Position numbers and translations under genes: made by a program. Of a DNA stretch of 10,543 nucleotides, positions 7,145 through 10,543 are shown piece after piece. Within the stretch, counting starts at the first letter, position 1. Each line of letters opens with the position of its first letter. The DNA comes from Chrysochromulina tobinii (Eukaryota > Haptophyta > Prymnesiales > Chrysochromulinaceae), in NCBI GenBank assembly GCA_001275005.1, contig JWZX01001119.1:1-10543 (forward strand), in the 5' to 3' direction. The notes beneath the pieces were generated by a model that did not search any database, had not been told where the DNA came from, and was given only the letters and a program-made list of their open reading frames with translations.

Positions 7145-7555
7145 ATGTCTTTTCCGGATAACATGGCCGCGTCGCACCCTGCTCCTGACGCTCAAATCAT
7201 CGACATGACGATCGCAACCCCTGGGAAGGACGCCTCCGACCCCAACAACAAGCCTGCACCAAAGCGCGCGCTCTTCGCGTCGCCGCCGGCGGCTGCACCC
7301 AAGACCAAAGAATCTACTCCTTCAACAACCGAGAATCCCAACACGAGAGAGTCGCACATCGTGATCATTCGTGACGGCTACCACACCAACACACCCGAAC
7401 AGCTGGTCGCGAACACCATCAAGGCGATCGATTCGGATGCGATGCTCGAGTCGCTCCTCAAGTCGAGGCCGCTAGAGATGATGCCGATGGCATTTGTCAA
7501 GATGACGACGGGGTCTCTCGACGGTACCTCAACACGTCGTCGCCAAGCTCGGTGA
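7145..7555 (+). CDS. Hypothetical protein, probably first exon of the downstream coiled-coil gene
   Basis: ATG at 7145 opens 136 codons. The first 65 residues are Pro/Ala/Lys/Thr-rich and probably disordered (NNKPAPKRALFASPPAAAPK). From about residue 75 a folded-looking part begins: SHIVIIRDGYH, a helix, then MPMAFVKMTTGSLD. After about 7523 codon quality falls and the frame soon stops (TGA 7553-7555). A GT at 7524 would splice in phase to 8256, so the real coding end may be 7523. The last 59 bases overlap the antisense frame. No family recognised; the N-terminus has no signal peptide. Confidence 0.5.
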   Translation: MSFPDNMAASHPAPDAQIIDMTIATPGKDASDPNNKPAPKRALFASPPAAAPKTKESTPSTTENPNTRESHIVIIRDGYHTNTPEQLVANTIKAIDSDAMLESLLKSRPLEMMPMAFVKMTTGSLDGTSTRRRQAR

Positions 7556-8228
7556 GAACTGCTTCAAGCCCGTCACCACCCTCGCGAAAGCCTCGTTTGA
7601 TGTTGAAGATGCCAGACTGAGGAGCAACGTAGACGTCGACCGCAGACTGCAGCTCCTCGGTGGAGACAAGCCACTTCATCTCCATTTTGATCCCGACGGG
7701 AAGACGTAGCAGGTCCGTCCCCTTCACCGTCACTTCCACCGTCTTGTTCACAGGGTACACGACCCAGCCGTCATCGCGTTCAGGTCCTTGGACTCCGAGC
7801 ACCTGGAGGGCCTCCTTGAGATCCTTCTGGAACTCAGCGAACTGCTTGTCCTGAGCGTCCTTGATGATGAGATCCGCTTCCTGCGAAACGAACTCGATGC
7901 GAAGCGCCGAGATGAGCGCGTTGATAGCGTACGGCAGTGCCCACGAAGCAAAGCCCAGGGCCATGGCGTCAGCGTAGTACTTAAACTTCTCCTTGTGGCG
8001 GTCGAGGCTTCGTTCAAAGCTCATGTCGAACTCGCCGTCCGAGCCGGTGCCGAAAAGCCCCGCGACGTACGTCATCCACGGCGCCCAGCCGGACTTATCG
8101 CCTTGCGCCAGATTGTGAATGCGCTGGTAGACGTCGAGGTAGCCGATGACCACCGTGGCGAGCGCGCCGATGCAGGCGGACTTGGGAATCACGAACATTG
8201 CTTGCGTGCCCTGCAGCCCTTCCTTCAT
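7497..8228 (-). CDS. Unknown protein with two hydrophobic segments, antisense to its neighbours
   Basis: The frame runs from ATG at 8228 to TGA at 7497-7499 (243 residues), and upstream codons stay open to 8264. Codon choice is strongly GC-ended throughout, unlike the overlapping plus-strand reading in the same codon register. Residues 11-34 and 85-109 are hydrophobic helices, possibly membrane segments. Residues 113-145 are a charged helix rich in Lys, Asp and Gln. Residues 155-230 look beta-rich (WVVYPVNKTVEVTVKG, MKWLVSTEEL, VYVAPQSGIF). I do not recognise the family. The last nine residues cross the candidate splice site at 7524, so the true end may differ. It could be a nested gene, an insertion, or one exon of a larger minus-strand gene. 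Confidence 0.6.
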   Translation of the reverse strand: MKEGLQGTQAMFVIPKSACIGALATVVIGYLDVYQRIHNLAQGDKSGWAPWMTYVAGLFGTGSDGEFDMSFERSLDRHKEKFKYYADAMALGFASWALPYAINALISALRIEFVSQEADLIIKDAQDKQFAEFQKDLKEALQVLGVQGPERDDGWVVYPVNKTVEVTVKGTDLLRLPVGIKMEMKWLVSTEELQSAVDVYVAPQSGIFNIKRGFREGGDGLEAVLTELGDDVLRYRRETPSSS

Positions 8229-8255
8229 GAAGGCGAGGTGCTTGTGCTTACGTAG
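7524..8255 (+). other. Candidate GT-AG intron or insertion splitting a plus-strand gene
   Basis: The interval begins GTACCT and ends TTACGTAG. Removing it joins codon G (7523) with TG (8256-8257) to give Val and continues the frame of 7145-7523 into 8255-10114 without a stop (SLD-V-VMIIPRVEMD). It holds nearly the whole minus-strand frame 7497-8228. The polypyrimidine tract before AG is weak. A random pair of GT and AG keeps frame one time in three, so the in-phase fit alone is modest support. Confidence 0.35.
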
Positions 8256-10114
8256 TGGTGATGATCATCCCGCGTGTCGAGATGGACACGGAAGCCACCG
8301 GTCTGCTCAAGCTCATGCTGCGCATCAAGCTCCCGGCCGAGAAGGCCATCGAGAAAAAGCTGCAGATCCTCTGCAAGGACCCACGCAATGACGCTGCCGA
8401 ATTCAAGGGTATCCCGACGAAACTGGCGTCCGGAGCCGAGGTTCGCATGATCTGGTCTGGTGACCTCAGCACGGCTCGTGCTCGCAACGGTCTCAATCGC
8501 GTCGCAGCGGTCTCGGCGGAGCTCAACAACAAGTCCTCGGAGGAGATGAAGAAGCTCAAGAGCGAGCTGGAGAAGCAGATCAAGGTGAATGCCGACACGC
8601 TTCTGGAGCACGACACCAAGATCACGGCGTACACTGCTCGCATGCAGGAGCTCATGGATAAGCAGGTCACGGTGATCGCGGACATGCAGAAACAGATGGG
8701 AGACAGTGAGGCTGCTCATGTCAAATCGCTGACGGACACTGAGGCGGCGCACGCTAAGGCGCTGGCGGACACCGAGGCGTCGTTCCAGAAGCAGATGGAT
8801 GATATGCGATCGGTGATGCGGGAGCAGCAACAGATGCAGCTTGGCTTTGCGGCGGATGCGGCTCAGCTCACGCAGGCGCTCTCGTCGTTCATGGTTGGCG
8901 TCAAACAGGAGATGCTCGAGCAGAGAGCTGCGGTACAGGCCTCCGCGCTGGCGATCAAGGAGCTCAAGGATGGCTCGGCGGGGTATGTGGACGTGACCTC
9001 GGCCCTGGCACGGCGGCAGTGCGCAGTGCTGCGCGACGCTCTCACCATGCATGCACGAGTCACCGCCCTTGCCACGCTCGCACGCACAGGTCTGCTGACG
9101 ACGGCTTCTGATCCGCTCGATGGCGAGGTGCAGCTTCGCTCGGTGGAGTACCAGCGAGGTGACGGCGACCATGGGACTGGGGAAGAGGACAACTCGAGCG
9201 GCTCTAGCGGCGCCGGCACAGCGGGCAACGGGGTCATCGCTCTGGATGCGCCGACTTCAAGACCGTGCGAGGGCCGGGTGACGGGCGGCGAGATAGGCGA
9301 ACGAGGAGCTGCACACGATCGTGAGCGTGAAGCACAACCCTTCGCGGGTGAGACGGGAGGCACTTCTGGTGCCGATACTGACCGCATGAACGCATCTAGC
9401 GTGAACACGAGGGGGCCGGTAACCCTCCAGGCCGCCGGCAAGGGCAAGGACGGGAGCATGCCACGTCGACTAGAGCACGGGCCCAGCGAGCGGTATGAGG
9501 TCAACGCGCTGTGTGGGGCATTAGGCGGCATACTTTGTGTCGAGTCTATGTCTACACCTTTATCGATGGTCAAATTTCGGGAGACTATGGGGGTGCTCAG
9601 TTCAACGCGCCGAAACGGGCGCGCCAAGTTTGCGGCGAGCAGTCGGCGTTCATTCACGAGTGTAATCCATGCTGCGTGGACGGTGTTTGCCCTTCTTCTG
9701 CCTGCCTCACGATGCGACGCGAGCGGAGCGATCGCGAGATGCTGTACGACGCTGGACATACGCTATGAGGACACGCTTGGGATGCAATGCTATGATACAG
9801 CCGAGCTGCGGTGTTATGGAACGCGGCAGGGTCCCTGGCTTAGGCATGAAGGCATAAAGGCGCAGCTATCGCCGCGCTGTGCGGACGTTGAGCCCAGTTT
9901 CTGGAGCTGCACACAGTCGCTTGGTGCGGTGTTGGATCCGCGCCACCTGTGCGCTGTTTCTAATGGTCGCTCCTCAAAGCGCCTCCGTGCTTCTGCGGCA
10001 GCCTGCTCCGCCACCCTTCGTAGCGATTGCACCGCCACAGCTGTAGCATGTACCATGCCCCGCGCCGAGAGCAGCTCCTCAAACGCACCGCCCTCCCGTA
10101 CGCGCCTGCAGTAA
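8255..10114 (+). CDS. Coiled-coil protein of unknown function
   Basis: The frame is open from 8231, after TGA at 8228-8230, to TAA at 10112-10114; no strong ATG context marks a start (8261 is the first ATG), which fits a spliced second exon. Residues about 1-80 look globular. Residues about 90-240 are a Glu/Lys/Gln/Ala-rich coiled coil (SSEEMKKLKSELEKQIK and following) containing an 11-residue repeat. Residues about 300-410 are Gly/Ser/Arg-rich and disordered. After about 9480 the codon texture weakens, and beyond 9814 the frame lies opposite the endonuclease frame, so the true C-terminus is probably earlier or spliced. A coiled coil plus disordered basic tail could suit a structural protein or a retroelement ORF1; I see no CCHC knuckle or RNA-binding motif to prove the latter. 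Confidence 0.55.
   Translation: MVMIIPRVEMDTEATGLLKLMLRIKLPAEKAIEKKLQILCKDPRNDAAEFKGIPTKLASGAEVRMIWSGDLSTARARNGLNRVAAVSAELNNKSSEEMKKLKSELEKQIKVNADTLLEHDTKITAYTARMQELMDKQVTVIADMQKQMGDSEAAHVKSLTDTEAAHAKALADTEASFQKQMDDMRSVMREQQQMQLGFAADAAQLTQALSSFMVGVKQEMLEQRAAVQASALAIKELKDGSAGYVDVTSALARRQCAVLRDALTMHARVTALATLARTGLLTTASDPLDGEVQLRSVEYQRGDGDHGTGEEDNSSGSSGAGTAGNGVIALDAPTSRPCEGRVTGGEIGERGAAHDREREAQPFAGETGGTSGADTDRMNASSVNTRGPVTLQAAGKGKDGSMPRRLEHGPSERYEVNALCGALGGILCVESMSTPLSMVKFRETMGVLSSTRRNGRAKFAASSRRSFTSVIHAAWTVFALLLPASRCDASGAIARCCTTLDIRYEDTLGMQCYDTAELRCYGTRQGPWLRHEGIKAQLSPRCADVEPSFWSCTQSLGAVLDPRHLCAVSNGRSSKRLRASAAACSATLRSDCTATAVACTMPRAESSSSNAPPSRTRLQ
8708..8806 (+). repeat. 33-bp / 11-residue coiled-coil repeat, three units
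   Basis: Units start at 8708, 8741 and 8774, each with GAGGC. They encode EAAHVKSLTDT, EAAHAKALADT and EASFQKQMDDM. The first two match at 8 of 11 residues. An 11-residue period (hendecad) is a known coiled-coil variant giving straight or slightly right-handed supercoils. The unit probably arose by tandem duplication. Confidence 0.75.
9480..9813. other. Stretch of uncertain coding status between two opposed frames
   Basis: Three frames are open here (two plus, one minus) but none shows a motif or consistent codon preference. It contains a palindromic GCGATCGC within GAGCGGAGCGATCGCGAG (about 9720-9738), a composition often seen in dispersed repeats. I call no gene in it; it may hold the junction between the coiled-coil gene and the retroelement fragment. 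Confidence 0.4.
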
Positions 10115-10542
10115 CCGTCCTTGACTCGAGCGTCGCCTCTGGGTAACGCTGATACGGGTCTCGTCTCACCGCGGGTTGCAAGTTTTGGAACCGCTCTGGA
10201 AAAGGTGACCCACGCGTGGTCCGAGAGCGGTTTGGACGTTCCATCCGTTGGACCGTCATGGCGAAGGGCGAAGTCCACCACCGTCCTATTCCAGAGGCTG
10301 CACTCTGCCCCAATAGTCACGGCTCCATCGAGCATGGATCCAAAGCCATCTGCATCTCCCGCCTCGGCCGCGTCTCCGCCCTTCCGAGTCCAAACGATCA
10401 GTGGCTGTGGAGAGATAGGAAGAACATATTCCGCACCTGGCTGCGAGATGTAGTTCCGAAACACCCGATCGTTGGTGCTCAACGCCGTGCGAGAAGATCG
10501 CCACGTCTCCTCCGCCACGTAATTGAAGTCGCCCACCACGAT
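9814..10542 (-). CDS. Endonuclease/exonuclease/phosphatase domain, non-LTR retrotransposon type (partial)
   Basis: Read leftwards from the window edge, the frame starts mid-protein with IVVGDFNYV and ends at TAA (9814-9816). Counting from 10539, it has the second half of an APE-like endonuclease: GDFN at residues 3-6, a RTVVDFALRHD segment with the expected Asp near residue 91, and PLSDHAWVTF near 105-114. These correspond to conserved metal and phosphate ligands of the fold, and all are intact. After SDH comes a basic/acidic helical linker, as in LINE ORF2 proteins before the reverse transcriptase. No reverse transcriptase follows in any minus frame to the left, so the element is truncated or rearranged. 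The N-terminal half lies beyond the right edge. A host EEP phosphatase is a less likely alternative. Confidence 0.7.
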   Translation of the reverse strand: MVVGDFNYVAEETWRSSRTALSTNDRVFRNYISQPGAEYVLPISPQPLIVWTRKGGDAAEAGDADGFGSMLDGAVTIGAECSLWNRTVVDFALRHDGPTDGTSKPLSDHAWVTFSRAVPKLATRGETRPVSALPRGDARVKDGYCRRVREGGAFEELLSARGMVHATAVAVQSLRRVAEQAAAEARRRFEERPLETAHRWRGSNTAPSDCVQLQKLGSTSAQRGDSCAFMPSCLSQGPCRVP

Positions 10543-10543
10543 G

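Noticed and set aside
7551-8255. Plus-strand reading over the antisense gene, e.g. AKLGENCFKPVTTLAKASFD to TAG at 7707, and 7788-8255
   Set aside because: It is in exact codon register with the minus-strand frame, has a stop at 7707-7709, starts with TTG in its second part, and has weaker codon preference. The first 50 codons do look protein-like, so I keep it only as a small doubt.
8225-9172. 315-codon minus-strand frame rich in Leu, Arg and His
   Set aside because: It is the complement of the Glu/Lys/Gln coiled coil. Leu/Arg/His runs with no motif are the expected shadow.
9511-9768. 85-codon plus-strand frame with several cysteines
   Set aside because: It is short, with no matching motif, in a region open in three frames, and ends in low-complexity RRERSDRE sequence.

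Overview
The window looks like nuclear DNA of a GC-rich unicellular eukaryote, most likely a microalga. Three things support this. First, a 6.7 kb uninterrupted reading frame encodes a type I surface protein whose Ser-Pro linkers resemble algal hydroxyproline-rich wall proteins. Second, its modules (PAN/Apple-like, LamG-like, right-handed beta-helix, CDDGG/DCTDCG cysteine modules) are an animal/algal/bacterial-like mosaic typical of marine protists. Third, the right edge carries part of a non-LTR-retrotransposon-type endonuclease. The lineage (haptophyte, pelagophyte, prasinophyte or other) cannot be fixed from this sequence.

Layout. Bases 1-6704 (+) are one open frame that enters from the left edge and ends at TGA 6702-6704. 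In order it encodes: the tail of one LamG-like domain, a Pro linker, a PAN/Apple-like domain, a complete LamG-like domain, a Gly/Asn-rich right-handed beta-helix with about nine repeats, two CDDGG cysteine modules, a compact alpha/beta (SEA-like) module, a 236-residue Ser-Pro rod, a cohesin-like beta-sandwich, a dockerin-like pair of calcium loops, a further beta-rich domain, a second Ser-Pro rod (142 residues), a second SEA-like module, a transmembrane helix and a cytoplasmic tail with poly-proline motifs. Adhesion and glycan-binding modules outside, stiff glycosylated rods between them, and an anchored tail inside suggest a cell-surface adhesin or matrix organiser.

Bases 6705-7144 hold no convincing gene. 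From 7145 on, coding signal changes strand repeatedly. A short plus-strand frame (7145-7555) and a plus-strand coiled-coil frame (8255-10114) are separated by a strongly coding-looking minus-strand frame (7497-8228) of unknown function. A GT...AG interval 7524-8255 would join the two plus-strand frames exactly in phase, so the minus-strand frame may be nested in an intron of a coiled-coil gene, or may be an insertion that split it. At the right edge a minus-strand frame (9814-10542, cut by the window end) has the GDFN and SDH motifs of an endonuclease/exonuclease/phosphatase domain. No reverse transcriptase follows it leftwards, so it is probably a retroelement remnant.

The most interesting points are the cohesin-like plus dockerin-like pair inside one membrane-anchored rod protein, the exact 88-bp in-frame duplication showing recent domain duplication, and the in-phase intron or insertion carrying an antisense protein.
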